A stretch of DNA of 64,000 nt from Streptomyces niphimycinicus (GTDB lineage: Bacteria > Actinomycetota > Actinomycetes > Streptomycetales > Streptomycetaceae). Each line of letters begins with the position of its first letter. The first letter of the stretch is position 1. Below are positions 16,415 to 27,298 of this stretch, in pieces. The notes beneath the pieces are model-generated. The model searched no databases and was not told where the DNA came from. It worked only from the letters and a program-made list of their open reading frames with translations. The stretch covers positions 51,078 through 115,077 of the forward strand of contig NZ_JAHLEM010000012.1 in assembly GCF_018883605.1 (NCBI RefSeq). The letters run 5' to 3'. Both the position numbers and the translations under genes were made by a program.

Positions 16415-17638
16415 TCAGGCGCTCACCTTGTAGAAAACGCTGCGGTCCGGGCCGGTGTGGAGCCGCATGTAGCCGGCAAGTAGCGCGTCGACCTCGGCGT
16501 CGCCGGTATCGACGCGCAGACTTGCCGCCTCAAGAGCGACGAGCTTGTCCAGCGGGGTGACCACGATGATGCCCTCGCGGCCGACCTTCCGGATGACCTT
16601 GGCGCTGATCTGCTGGTTGCCGCGCCCGAACAGGTAGCCCTGGCCGCCCAACACGCCCACGACGACGCGGGTCTCGCGCCCCTCCATGAGGTCGAGCAGC
16701 GCCCGCTCGTCGAGGTCGGATCCTATGAGCGCACCGTCCAGCACGGCGTCGACGCCGAGCAGCGTGGAGGGCAGGCCGAGCGACTTCATGACGCGTCGCA
16801 TGGTGGTGCCGGGCCCCACGATGTAGAGGACCCCCTCCCGCATCCGTGCCGCGACGCGCCGGCAAGCCGCTTCCAGCGCCGCGTTGTCGTCCGCTCGGGA
16901 TCCCGCTTTGGCGTTCTGCGCGAGATGGCGCTCGTAGGGACTGCGGGCGTAGCCGTATAGGCGTGCCGAGAGCCGGTCCTCGCGGAAGGCGGTCTCGTCG
17001 AGGTCCATGACCTCAGCGTCTCGTAGTCGGGCCGTAGGACTGCCGTCGAGGAACAGAGCCGCGAGGCCGCCTGCGCTTTCGGGGTTCGCGCCGAACACCG
17101 CCGAGTGCATCTTCACCCCCGCCGGGATGCCGAGCACAGGCACGCGGTCGCCAACCGCGCTCAGAATGTCACGCGCCGTGCCGTCGCCGCCTGCGAACAG
17201 GAGAAGGTCGACCGCCGAGAGTGCCATCGCCGCAGCGGCCGCCTTGGTGTCCGCAGGCCCGCTGGCACCCGGCTCTGTCCGGTGCACGACGACAGGGTCC
17301 AGTCCGGCGGCCAGAGCGCTGTGTTCGCCCAGGTCACCGGAGGCCGTCAGGAGGCGGAACGGCGTCTTCGAGGCGGTGAGACGAGCGAGCGCGCGGACAG
17401 TTCGTTCGCCCGACAGAGGACGCGCGCCCCGCCGCTTCGCCTCTTCCAGGATGTCCGGTCCGTCGGTCCCCTTGAGGCCCACGCTGCCGCCCATGCCCGC
17501 GAGCGGATTGACGATCAGGCCCAGTTTCCTGCCCGTCCGCCGCCCCGCGACCTCGCCGGCGAGGGGACGATCCGGTTCCGCCGTCGCTGCCCCGGCAGCA
17601 CCGAGCGTCGCATCATCTCGGTCCGGGTTATCCGACAT
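16415..17638 (-). CDS. ATP-NAD kinase family protein, AcoX-like
   Basis: 407-aa protein with the NAD-kinase/diacylglycerol-kinase fold signatures: NPLAGMGGSVGLKGTDG (from residue 44) and GGDGT (150-154), then GIPAGVKMHS. AcoX-type proteins occur in acetoin and other catabolic operons and were linked to NAD(P) supply. It is the first gene of the trio with the split glycine decarboxylase, so it may provide cofactor for, or belong to, that catabolic step. The first 35 residues are low-complexity and may be disordered. Exact substrate not deducible. Confidence 0.82.
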   Translation of the reverse strand: MSDNPDRDDATLGAAGAATAEPDRPLAGEVAGRRTGRKLGLIVNPLAGMGGSVGLKGTDGPDILEEAKRRGARPLSGERTVRALARLTASKTPFRLLTASGDLGEHSALAAGLDPVVVHRTEPGASGPADTKAAAAAMALSAVDLLLFAGGDGTARDILSAVGDRVPVLGIPAGVKMHSAVFGANPESAGGLAALFLDGSPTARLRDAEVMDLDETAFREDRLSARLYGYARSPYERHLAQNAKAGSRADDNAALEAACRRVAARMREGVLYIVGPGTTMRRVMKSLGLPSTLLGVDAVLDGALIGSDLDERALLDLMEGRETRVVVGVLGGQGYLFGRGNQQISAKVIRKVGREGIIVVTPLDKLVALEAASLRVDTGDAEVDALLAGYMRLHTGPDRSVFYKVSA

Positions 17639-17986
17639 AGGGCTGAACTCCTACTTGTAGATCAAAAGGGTTTTCTCAAAGCGGCGGAGTATCACCGCAA
17701 GGACTCAGGGCGGCTGAATCGTTGCTTGCGGTGTGACTATGCGCATGTGGTCGGGACGTTTCCAGCAGGGGCGGCTCAGGCCCGCCGCACGTCAACGACG
17801 GGCCGGCTGCGCTGGGACGCTGATCCGTTGGGTTCAGCCAAGCACCCCTCAGCGGCAAAGAGAAACAAAACTTCGGCCGCATCTACGCCGTGTAGTTGTT
17901 AATAGGCTTCTCACGCAGCCTGTGAATCGTTCCATTACCGGCTCGCATGACAGGAGCCGTGCGCGACGGGTCGACTGAGCGGGTGC
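17639..17986. other. Intergenic region between LysR stop and AcoX-like start
   Basis: No gene supported. The part nearest 17.64-17.70 kb is relatively AT-rich and should hold the promoter of the AcoX-gcvPA-gcvPB operon; another AT-rich patch lies near 17.89-17.93 kb. I could not pick a convincing -35/-10 pair or LysR T-N11-A site with confidence. Confidence 0.5.
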
Positions 17987-18931
17987 TCAGAACTCCTCGG
18001 GCCTACCAGTTGCCGTCTCGATGCGTGACACCAGGTCACTTTCCCGATCCCGTACCTCGACCGCTGTGGCGCGGAACGCGTCGATCAGGGGTGTCGCAGG
18101 CCCGCGCCATGCCAGAACCAATTCGGATCCGGCGACATCGGTGATGGGTCGGTACACGATCGATGGACGAGGGGCGAATCGGGACATGCTGATCGCGGTG
18201 ACCGTGATCGCTTCTCCGGACGTGACTTTCTCCAGCTCTCCCTCCATCGAGCCGACCATGGGCCCGATCCGAGGAAGCAACTGTTCATCCAGTCCGGTGT
18301 CGCGCAGCGTCCAAAATCTCGACCATGCCCTGTCGTCGGTACGTGGCGCGAGAATCCGCTCACCGACAAGATCGTTCAGGGTCACGGCTCGAGCGGCTGC
18401 CAGCGGATGACTCTGGTCGACGCCAATAGCGCGGGGTTCGACGAACATTGGCTCGACGTGGAGGTCGGGGCATTCGATCGGCGTCCGCACAAATGCGATG
18501 TCGGTGGTGTTCGAGCACAGGCCACAAGACGGGTCGCCCCATTGGAACGTCTCCAGCTCGATCGCGACATCAGGATGGCTCGCACGAAAGGCGCGGAGGA
18601 TCGGCGAATCGAGTTCGAGCAGTGAGGACACGCTGAAACCGATGCGGAGCGGTGCCTCGATTCTGTCGCGGGTGGCACGGGCGGCCAGTGCGCCCTCTTC
18701 CAGGGCGTTGAGTGCCGTGCGAACGCTGCTGAGGAACAGTTCCCCGGCTTCGGTCAGGGCGACCGAGCGGGTGGTGCGCATCAGGAGCGGGACCCCGACC
18801 TGCTCTTCCAGCTCGGCGACGCTGCGGCTGAGTCCCTGCTGCGAAATGTGAAGGATCGCGGCCGCGCGCGTGAAGTGCAGCTCTTCGGCGAGGGTCGCGA
18901 AATGACACAGTCGGCGCGTGTTGACGTCCAC
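17987..18931 (-). CDS. LysR family transcriptional regulator
   Basis: 314-aa regulator with an N-terminal winged helix (FATLAEELHFTRAAAILHIS, then QQGLSRSVAELEEQVGVPL) and an effector domain beginning PLRIGFSVSS. GTG at 18931 places the helix at residue 8, the usual distance; open frame upstream is not LysR-like. It lies upstream of, and on the same strand as, the AcoX-gcvPA-gcvPB operon after a 348-base gap and is the best candidate for its control. A divergent gene, the usual LysR target layout, is lacking. Confidence 0.88.
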   Translation of the reverse strand: MDVNTRRLCHFATLAEELHFTRAAAILHISQQGLSRSVAELEEQVGVPLLMRTTRSVALTEAGELFLSSVRTALNALEEGALAARATRDRIEAPLRIGFSVSSLLELDSPILRAFRASHPDVAIELETFQWGDPSCGLCSNTTDIAFVRTPIECPDLHVEPMFVEPRAIGVDQSHPLAAARAVTLNDLVGERILAPRTDDRAWSRFWTLRDTGLDEQLLPRIGPMVGSMEGELEKVTSGEAITVTAISMSRFAPRPSIVYRPITDVAGSELVLAWRGPATPLIDAFRATAVEVRDRESDLVSRIETATGRPEEF

Positions 18932-19130
18932 ATCACCAAAGGTAGGGCGTGTACAAGTGTTCGGTAACCAGGCGCCGGCCAGCGCGACGTTCAAACGTGA
19001 GACGCTCCAGGGCCGCAAGCAGTGGTCCAGCGGGCGCGAGGTCCCCCTCGACGCGTTCCGCCGGCTGCACTGCTGCAATCGCTGTCACTCCCGCCTGAGG
19101 CAACGCAGGAAGTGCTGGGGGAGCAGCTCG

Positions 19131-19815
19131 TCAGTACTGGTAGAACCCCTGCCCGGACTTGCGGCCCAGTTGGCCCGCCTCGACCATGCGCTGAAGTACC
19201 GGAGGCGGGAAGTAGAGGGGTTCCTTGAACTCGTCGTACATGGCCTTTGCGGCGGCCCGCACTGTGTCCAGGCCCACCAGGTCGGCCAGCCGCAGGGGAC
19301 CCATGGGGTGTGCGCATCCCATCTGCATGCCGGTGTCGATGTCCTTGGCGCCGGCGAAGCCCGACTCCAGCATGCGGATCGCGGACAGCAGGTAGGGGAT
19401 CAGCAGTGCGTTGACCACGAAGCCGGCGCGGTCCCCGGCGGTGATGGCCTGCTTCCCGAGCGCCTCGACCGCGAACCGCTCGGCCCGCTCCCGGGTCCGT
19501 GCCGCGGTGAGCAGCGAGGGCACCAGGCCCCTCGTGCTCCGCTACGGCCTCGACCACCAGCTCACGGTCGGCGAACTCGTCCAGGTCGGTGGTGAAACGG
19601 AGTCGTGCGAGGGCGTGGCCGGCCGACTCCGCGTCGACTTTGCCGGTCGTCACAGCACGGCTCAGCGACTCGCGGACCCGGACTCTGCCGCGTTCGACGC
19701 CCGCCCGGTCCGCGTCGGCCACCACCACGTCGAGGCCCGCGCGGGCACACACCTCGGCGATGCCCGCCCCCATCAGGCCACAGCCGACGACTCCGATCCG
19801 CTGTGGGTCGGTCAT
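19131..19815 (-). pseudogene. Broken 3-hydroxybutyryl-CoA dehydrogenase (internal deletion and frameshift)
   Basis: The N-terminal part is a good NAD-binding domain (IGVVGCGLMGAGIAEVCARA, then VVEAVAEHE). The C-terminal domain appears in another frame (KQAITAGDRAGFVVNALLIP, then QMGCAHPMGPLRLADLVGLD, ending RKSGQGFYQY). Between them, near 19525, about 57 codons including the SNTSS...HFFNP substrate and catalytic region are gone; a complete enzyme has about 283 aa, here 685 bases remain. It sits directly downstream of an intact acyl-CoA synthetase on the same strand. It could be an assembly error, but the missing catalytic block argues for real loss. Confidence 0.8.
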
Positions 19816-19870
19816 GGTTCCGCCTCTCTTCGTACGTGGCTCTCGGTGTTCTCCTCGGGGCGCTTCCCGG

Positions 19871-21499
19871 TCAGCCACGGATCCGGCGCTCCTGATCGGA
19901 CCACTCCTTGGCCCGCAGCTCGAACTTCTGAATCTTGCCGGTGGCGGTCTTGGGCAGTTCGGTGACGAACTCCACGATGGCTGGGGCCTTGTAGCGGGCG
20001 ATCAGCGTACGGACGTGCGCGATCAGGCTGTCGCCGTCAAGGGCGGCGCCGTCCTTGAGGATGACGAATGCCTTGGGGCGTTCACCCCATCGCTCGTCCG
20101 GGACGCCGACGACCGCCGCCTCCTGGACCTCGCGGTGGGAGAGCAGCGCCTGCTCGACCTCTATGGTCGAGATGTTCTCCCCGCCCGAGACGATGACGTC
20201 CTTGGCACGGTCGGTCAGTTCGATGTAGCCGTCGTCGTGCCAGACGCCCAGATCGCCGGAGTGGAACCAGCCGCCCGTGAACGCCTCCGCGGTGGCCTCG
20301 GGATCGTCCAGGTAGCCCTTCATCACCGTGTTGCCGCGCATCGCGATCTCGCCGACCGTTCGCCCGTCTCTCGGTACGTCCTTCATATCAGTGCCGACGA
20401 CCCGCACCGGATCGGCCTGGAACATGGCCACACCCTGGCGGGCCAGCAGTCGGGCGCGCTCGTCCGGGGTGAGGTCGCGCCAGGCGTCCTTCCGCTCGCA
20501 GACCGTGTAGGGGCCGTAAGTCTCGGTGAGTCCGTAGACGTGGACGATGGAGGCGCCCAGCTCCTCCATATGTCCGATGATGGCGGGGCTCGGTGCCGCT
20601 CCCGCCGTCGTCACGACCAGCGGCTTGGAGAGAGGCTTTGCCGCGGGGGAGTTCGCCAGCATGGCCAGAACCGTCGGCGCCCCGTTGAGATGGGTGACGC
20701 CCTCGCTCTCGAGCAGATGCCAGATGTTCTCCGGATCCACGGTGCGCAGACAGACGTGCGTGCCGCCGACCGCGGTGACGGCCCAGGCTGTGCACCATCC
20801 GTTGCAGTGGAACATCGGCAGGGTCCACAGGTAGACGCTGTCAGGGGTGTGCCGTGAGTGGATCACCTCGCCGAGGGCATTGAGGTACGCGCCCCGGTGG
20901 CTGTACATCACCCCTTTGGGCCGTCCGGTGGTGCCGGAGGTGTAGTTGACCGAGATGGTGTCGAGTTCGTCGTCCACGGTCCATGCCGCGTACGGGGCAT
21001 CGTCACCGCGGCTCAGCAACTGCTCGTAGTCGGGTCCGGACAACAGCGGACGGGCACCGGCGCCCAGGCCCGTGCCGGTGAGATCCACGAGGGAGACGAT
21101 TTCGCGAACGGAGGCCAGCCGGTCTGCGATCGGCAGGACCATCTCCTGTAGTCCCGTGTCCACCACGAGGAGCTTCGCGCCGGAATGGTCGCAGATGTAT
21201 CGCACCTCCTCCGATGACAGGCGAGTGTTGACGGCGACCAGGGAGGCTCCGGCCAGCGGCACCGCGAAATGCGCGATCAGCAGCTCGGGCGTGTTCGGAC
21301 ACAGGTAGGCCACCCGGTCGCCCGCTTCCACGCCGGACGCGCGCAGTGCGCCGGCGAGCCGCATGGTGTGGTCGGCGAACTCGGCATAACTCAGGCTGCG
21401 GTCCCCGTAGCGGATCGCGGTCTTGTCCGGATGGACGGCGGCAGCGCGCTCGAGATAGGCCAGCGGGGTGAGCGGGGTGATGTATGGCGGCTGGGTCAT
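19871..21499 (-). CDS. Acyl-CoA synthetase (AMP-forming, medium/long-chain type)
   Basis: 542-aa adenylate-forming enzyme that activates a carboxylic acid to its CoA thioester. All core motifs are present: YTSGTTGRPKGVMYSHRG (P-loop), VYGLTETYGPYTVCE, HSGDLGVWHDDGYIE and the C-terminal lysine region LPKTATGKIQKFELR. Similar to actinomycete medium-chain fatty-acid/methylthiopropionate-type ligases. ATG at 21499 gives a natural N-terminus (MTQPPYITPLTPL); upstream frame is not homologous. Its likely partner dehydrogenase just downstream is broken. A PucR-type regulator lies upstream on the same strand. Confidence 0.9.
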   Translation of the reverse strand: MTQPPYITPLTPLAYLERAAAVHPDKTAIRYGDRSLSYAEFADHTMRLAGALRASGVEAGDRVAYLCPNTPELLIAHFAVPLAGASLVAVNTRLSSEEVRYICDHSGAKLLVVDTGLQEMVLPIADRLASVREIVSLVDLTGTGLGAGARPLLSGPDYEQLLSRGDDAPYAAWTVDDELDTISVNYTSGTTGRPKGVMYSHRGAYLNALGEVIHSRHTPDSVYLWTLPMFHCNGWCTAWAVTAVGGTHVCLRTVDPENIWHLLESEGVTHLNGAPTVLAMLANSPAAKPLSKPLVVTTAGAAPSPAIIGHMEELGASIVHVYGLTETYGPYTVCERKDAWRDLTPDERARLLARQGVAMFQADPVRVVGTDMKDVPRDGRTVGEIAMRGNTVMKGYLDDPEATAEAFTGGWFHSGDLGVWHDDGYIELTDRAKDVIVSGGENISTIEVEQALLSHREVQEAAVVGVPDERWGERPKAFVILKDGAALDGDSLIAHVRTLIARYKAPAIVEFVTELPKTATGKIQKFELRAKEWSDQERRIRG

Positions 21500-21715
21500 C
21501 ACTGCCTCCGGAAGGCGAGTGGGCTGCGGCGTAGGGCGCGGGACGGACAGGCCGCCCACCCGGTTCGGGGGAAAAAGAACAGCGCGCCACGAGATGCCGG
21601 CAGCGGAGATCGACGTGGAATGGTGGGTACCGATGGCTGAACGGGGTGACACCAGGATGCGGGACCGGTGCCAGTCCTCGTTAGTGGCAGGATCACAAAT
21701 GCGGTTGTGGCTGAC

Positions 21716-22957
21716 TCACAAACCGTGGGTCCGGCCTCGCCGACCGCCCAGCAGTCGTACCGCGACCAGGATCTCCAGCACGTCGGCGAAGCGCCTCAGG
21801 TCGCAGCCGGTGCGCTCGGCGATCCGCTCCAGCCGGTAGTAGGCCGTGTTCGGATGTACGTGCAGGCGCTGCGCCGTGGTGCGGGCGTTCAGGTCGCTCG
21901 CGACGTACTCGAGGAAGGTGGCGACCAGATTGCTCCCGTTCGCGAGGTCCTCCGTCACGAACCTGGAGATATCCGGACGGATGAGGCGTCGTGCCGTGTC
22001 GCCGTGGCGGAGGAACAGGTAGTCCAGGCTGGACAGCAGCGGCAGCGCGATCACTCCGGCCTCGTTGCCGAGTCCCTCTCGCGCGGCGCACGCCTCGGCG
22101 TATGCCTCAGGGATCTTGCCGAGGCCGGCGTGGTACGTACTGATGCCCACCGAGAGGCCCTGACGCCGCAGTTCCGGGAGCAGATGCCCAAGGGTTTGAG
22201 TGAACGCCGCCGCGCCGCCCGTCTGGGCCGGTGCGACGCCCACCACTTCGTCCTGGCGGGCGACCGCGAAGCCCTGCGGCGCGAGTCTGCGTAGCGTGGC
22301 GACGACATCTTGGAGCGTCTGCTGGGCCGATCCGCCCGCCGGAGTCAGGACTGGAGTGGCCGAGAGCACGACCAGGCGAGTATCAGCTTCGAGTCCCACC
22401 ATCCGCAGCAGAGCCTGTTTCGGACCGGCGGAGATGTCCCGCGCGGCCAGCAGGTCCTCCAGCAAGTCGCGGCGGATCCGGTCGCTTTCCGCGAGATCGT
22501 GCTGTTGGGCGGTCAGGTAGGCCTCGGCGGCCAGCGAGCTTCCCACCTCGATGACGCGCATGACCTGCCCGACGAGGGCGAGCGCCGCGTCGCGCGAGTC
22601 CGGGTTTTCCCCGCCCACCTCGAGCAAGCTCTCCCAGAGGGTAAGCTGCGCGACCCGGAAGGCGTGGAGGAAGTCGGCGAGGGAGATGCCCTGCCGGACT
22701 CTGCGCCCGGCCTGCGTCTCGGTGGGCGGAAAGTCTTCCCGCCGCGCAGGTCTGCCGAGCCGCACACTGGTGAGCAGTGCCCGGAAGATGGCTTCGACGT
22801 GTACCGTCACGTCGCTGCGAAGTTCCGGCGCCGTACAGGCCGCGTACGCCGGAACCTGGTCCCAGATGGCCTCGACGGCGCTGGTGACCACACGGTCGAG
22901 GGACGCCTCGACCGTGTCGACGACACCTTCTACCGCGTCATTGTCCGCCGTGGTCAT
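21716..22957 (-). CDS. PucR/CdaR family transcriptional regulator
   Basis: 413-aa regulator. The last 60 residues are the PucR C-terminal helix-turn-helix (TAQRLHVHPNTAYYRLERIA), preceded by a GGDEF-like/CdaR domain (GLSVGISTYHAGLGKIPEAY) and an N-terminal RsbRD-like helical sensor region (GISLADFLHAFRVAQ). It lies 216 bases upstream of the acyl-CoA synthetase on the same strand and is the natural candidate to control it. I saw no clear operator. Confidence 0.88.
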   Translation of the reverse strand: MTTADNDAVEGVVDTVEASLDRVVTSAVEAIWDQVPAYAACTAPELRSDVTVHVEAIFRALLTSVRLGRPARREDFPPTETQAGRRVRQGISLADFLHAFRVAQLTLWESLLEVGGENPDSRDAALALVGQVMRVIEVGSSLAAEAYLTAQQHDLAESDRIRRDLLEDLLAARDISAGPKQALLRMVGLEADTRLVVLSATPVLTPAGGSAQQTLQDVVATLRRLAPQGFAVARQDEVVGVAPAQTGGAAAFTQTLGHLLPELRRQGLSVGISTYHAGLGKIPEAYAEACAAREGLGNEAGVIALPLLSSLDYLFLRHGDTARRLIRPDISRFVTEDLANGSNLVATFLEYVASDLNARTTAQRLHVHPNTAYYRLERIAERTGCDLRRFADVLEILVAVRLLGGRRGRTHGL

Positions 22958-23102
22958 GTCTGTTCCCGTCGGCCGATCGGGTCGCGCAGACAGGCGCTGC
23001 GCGCTCCTGCCAGGTTAATGTGGGCTTGTGAGATGCTCACACATGACCTCACTCCGGGAAGGTGGGAGGAGCAGGGGCGCAGCGACCCCGGTGATGCCGT
23101 CA

Positions 23103-24125
<1,023 letters not shown>

Positions 24126-24129
<4 letters not shown>

Positions 24130-25214
24130 CGGGCGCTCCCCAGGGCGGTCAGCGGGTCGACGGAGGTGATGCGGCGGATGGACAGGGCGGCGCCGAGCGC
24201 GCCGAGCGCGATCGTCACGGCGGCCGGGACCAGGACGGTGGCGGGGGTGAGGAGGAAGGGCACGGCGCTGCCGGAGACGAGGGCGCCCAGGGCGGCGGCG
24301 ATGCCGGTGCCGGTCAAGGTCCCGCCGGCCAGCAGGATGACGGCCTGGCCGAGGGCGTCCTTGAGCAGGTTGGCGGTGGAGGCGCCCAGCGCCTTGAGGA
24401 CGGCGACGTCGCCGCTGCGCTGAATGGTCCACACGGTGAAGAAGGCGCCGATGACCAGGGCGGAGATGGCGAACAGGAAGCCGCGCATGAGCTGTAGGGA
24501 GCCGTTTTCGGAGGTGTAGGAGCCGATCGCGGACAGCGAGTCGTCCTTGGAGACCGTCTTGGTGTCCGCTGCCTCATCGGTGGCCTTCACATCGGCGCCG
24601 GAGGTGGTCTTCAGGGCGATGACGGTGGCGGTGGGCCCACTGGTCTTGCCGGTGGGGGGTGCGGTCTTCTGCCAGGTGTCGAGGCTGGTCCAGACGACCG
24701 GGGTGTGGCTGAAGGAGGCATCTCCGCTCACTGCGGCGACGGTGATCTTCTGTCCGGCCAGGGTGAAGGTGTCGCCGGCGCTCACCCCGAGGTCGTCGGC
24801 GGCGGTGGTGGAAAGCACAGCGCCATGGCCGTCGATCTTGTTGCTGTCGGGGGCGAGTGCGGAGCCGGGCTGCACGCCGAAGGAGGAGACGCCGGTGCTC
24901 TTGTTTCCGGCGCTGGCCTTGGTGGTGGTGATGCCCAGCGGTTCGGCGCTGCGCACGCCGGGCGTCTCGGCCCACTGCCGCCACTGCTTTTCGGTGACGG
25001 TGGAGTTGGCGTACGACAGGTCCTCGCCGCTGCCGGGCGCACCGAAGGCGATTTGGTTTGCGGGCAGGGACGTGATCGCGGAGATGTTCTGCCGGCCCAG
25101 GCCGGCGGTCAGCCCGGACAGCAGCCCGACCAGCAGGGTGATCAGCACGATGACGGTGCCCATCAGGGCGAAGCGACCCTTGGCGAATTTCAGGTCTCTC
25201 CAGGCGACGAACAC
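24126..25214 (-). CDS. ABC transporter permease, FtsX/MacB-like
   Basis: 362-aa membrane protein. It has one N-terminal helix (GTVIVLITLLVGLLSGLTAG), a large extracytoplasmic domain of roughly 200 residues, and three C-terminal helices (LFAISALVIGAFFTVWTI onward), the standard FtsX layout, ending SIRRITSVDPLTALG. The start is uncertain: I chose GTG at 25214 (VFVAWRDLKFAKGRF, with GGGCAGG eight bases upstream) because the family normally starts at FxALRDLxxAKGRF. Open frame reaches further upstream towards the divergent kinase promoter. Confidence 0.87.
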
Positions 25215-25384
25215 GGCGTGGACCTGCCCTTTCAGGTGGGAGAAGCGGTATGTCCCCACCCTTGCCGCCAGATACCCGGCCGGCATCTGGCCCAGGAGAG
25301 CACTTGCCGCACCGAAAGGCGGCACGCCGGTTGTAACTTTCGATGGAGGCCCGGCGGGGGGCTTCTTCATAGGCTGGAGGGACT

Positions 25385-26617
25385 GTGAACACCACCGCCC
25401 CCACCCTGACCCCCACCAGCCGCGCTCTGGCCTGGTGCCTGCACCTGCTGGTCGTCGGTCTCCTAGCCCTGGCCGCAGGCCGGGCCGTGGCCGATCACCC
25501 TCCGCACACCGGCTGGGTCCTCGCCGCGGCCGTAGCATGCGGCCTGGTCTATGCGGCCGGCCCGGTACTGCCTCGGGTAAGCCGCTCACGGCGGGCCGCC
25601 GCACTGTGGCTGGCCGCCGTGAGCATCCTCTGGCTGGTGCTGCTGGCCCTGTCCGCCAACGGAGTATGGGTGGCTTTCCCGCTGTACTTCCTCCAGCTCC
25701 ACCTGCTGCCCCGCCGCGCTGGACTGGCCGCGGTGGCGGTCACCGCGGCGGCGGCCATCGCCGGTTTCGCCGTACACCAGCGTACCTTCAACGCGGCGAT
25801 GGCGATCGGGCCGGCCCTCGGCGCTGCCGTGGCGGTCGCGGTGGTGTGGGGGTATCAGGCCCTGTACCGGGAGAGCGAACAGCGCAGGCGCCTGATCGAG
25901 GAACTCACCGCCACTCGCGCAGACCTGGCCACTGCTCAGCACACCGCCGGGGTACTGGCCGAACGCGAACGCCTGGCCCGCGAGATCCACGACACCCTCG
26001 CCCAGGGCCTCTCCAGCATCCAACTGCTGCTGCGCGCCGCCGAACGCGCCCTCCCCCAGACTCCGGAGAGTGCTGCCCGCTACGTCGACCAGGCCCGCCA
26101 GACCGCCGTCGACAACCTCGTCGAAGCCCGCCGCTTTGTCGCCGCCCTCGCCCCACCCGCCCTGGAAGGCACCACCCTCGCCGCCGCCTTGGAGCGGCTG
26201 TGCGCCACCACGAGCACCCGTCACCGGATCACCGCACGCTTCCACCTCACGGGCGAGCCCGTACCACTGCCGACCGCGCACGAGGTCGCGCTGCTGCGCA
26301 TAGCCCAGTCCGCCCTGGCCAACACCGTCCGCCACGCCGAGGCCACCACCGCCGAGGTCACCCTCAGCTACCTCGGCGATCACGTTGCCGTGGATATCGT
26401 CGACGACGGACGCGGCTTCGACCCCGCCCACCTGCCCGTCCCCGACCCCGAGGCCGGCGGGTTCGGACTGGCCGCCATGCGCGCCCGCACGCAGGCCCTC
26501 GGCGGCACCCTCGCCGTCGAATCCGCCCCCGGCCACGGCACCGCCCTGGCCGCCCAACTGCCCCTCGACCCCACCCCCGACCCCGACACCCCATCCCATC
26601 CCGCACCCGAGGCGTGA
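25385..26617 (+). CDS. Sensor histidine kinase, NarL-partner (HisKA_3) type
   Basis: 410-aa kinase with four to five N-terminal membrane segments (residues 17-155), a short coiled linker and the dimerisation motif REIHDTLAQGLSS, with phospho-acceptor His202. The ATPase domain shows ALANTVRHAEATT (N-box), DDGRGFD (G1) and GFGLAAMRARTQALGG (G2). It likely senses an envelope or antibiotic cue in the membrane and phosphorylates the next gene's product. It faces the ABC exporter across a 170-base divergent promoter region. Confidence 0.92.
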   Translation: MNTTAPTLTPTSRALAWCLHLLVVGLLALAAGRAVADHPPHTGWVLAAAVACGLVYAAGPVLPRVSRSRRAAALWLAAVSILWLVLLALSANGVWVAFPLYFLQLHLLPRRAGLAAVAVTAAAAIAGFAVHQRTFNAAMAIGPALGAAVAVAVVWGYQALYRESEQRRRLIEELTATRADLATAQHTAGVLAERERLAREIHDTLAQGLSSIQLLLRAAERALPQTPESAARYVDQARQTAVDNLVEARRFVAALAPPALEGTTLAAALERLCATTSTRHRITARFHLTGEPVPLPTAHEVALLRIAQSALANTVRHAEATTAEVTLSYLGDHVAVDIVDDGRGFDPAHLPVPDPEAGGFGLAAMRARTQALGGTLAVESAPGHGTALAAQLPLDPTPDPDTPSHPAPEA

Positions 26618-26619
26618 CC

Positions 26620-27258
26620 GTGACCGACACCCCCATCCGCCTGCTCCTGGCCGACGACCACCCCGTCGTACGGGCCGGACTGCGCGCCGTACTGGAGACC
26701 GAGCCCGGCATGACCGTGGTGGCCGAGGCCACCACCGCCGAGGACGCCATCGCCCGCGCCGCCCAGGGCGACATCGACGTCGTCCTCATGGACCTCCAGT
26801 TCGGCAAGGGCATGAACGGCGCGCAGGCCACCGCCGCGATCACCGCCCGCGCCGGTGCGCCCCGCGTGCTGATCGTCACCACCTACGACACCGACGCCGA
26901 CACCCTGCCCGCCATCGAAGCCGGCGCCACCGGCTACCTCCTCAAGGACGTCCCACCCGAGGACCTGGCCGTCGCGGTACGCACCGCCGCCACGGGCCGC
27001 ACCACCCTGGCACCGGCCGTCGCGGACCGGCTGATGAACCGCCTGCGCACCCCGGGCACCGCCGTGACCCGCCGCGAGAGCGAAGTCCTGGCCCTGGTCG
27101 CGGAGGGCCTGTCCAACCAGGCCATCGGCGCCCGGCTCCACCTCACCGAAGGGACCGTCAAATCCCATCTGGCCCGCATCTACGCCAAGCTCGGTGTCGA
27201 CTCGCGCACCGCCGCCGTCGCCACCGCCACCGAACTCGGCCTCATTCGCCGCCAGTAA
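26620..27258 (+). CDS. Response regulator, NarL/FixJ family
   Basis: 212-aa regulator: receiver with acidic pocket Asp12-Asp13, phospho-acceptor Asp58 (VVLMDLQF) and Lys in GYLLKDVPP, then a LuxR-type DNA-binding domain (TRRESEVLALVAEGLSNQAI, then GTVKSHLARIYAKLGV). Two GTGs compete. The one at 26614 overlaps the kinase stop but has GAGG only one base away; the one at 26620 has it seven bases away and is preferred. Probably activates the divergent ABC exporter. Confidence 0.92.
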   Translation: MTDTPIRLLLADDHPVVRAGLRAVLETEPGMTVVAEATTAEDAIARAAQGDIDVVLMDLQFGKGMNGAQATAAITARAGAPRVLIVTTYDTDADTLPAIEAGATGYLLKDVPPEDLAVAVRTAATGRTTLAPAVADRLMNRLRTPGTAVTRRESEVLALVAEGLSNQAIGARLHLTEGTVKSHLARIYAKLGVDSRTAAVATATELGLIRRQ

Positions 27259-27298
27259 GTCCCGCCCCGCACTGATCACTCGGTGGAAGGCAGCGCGC

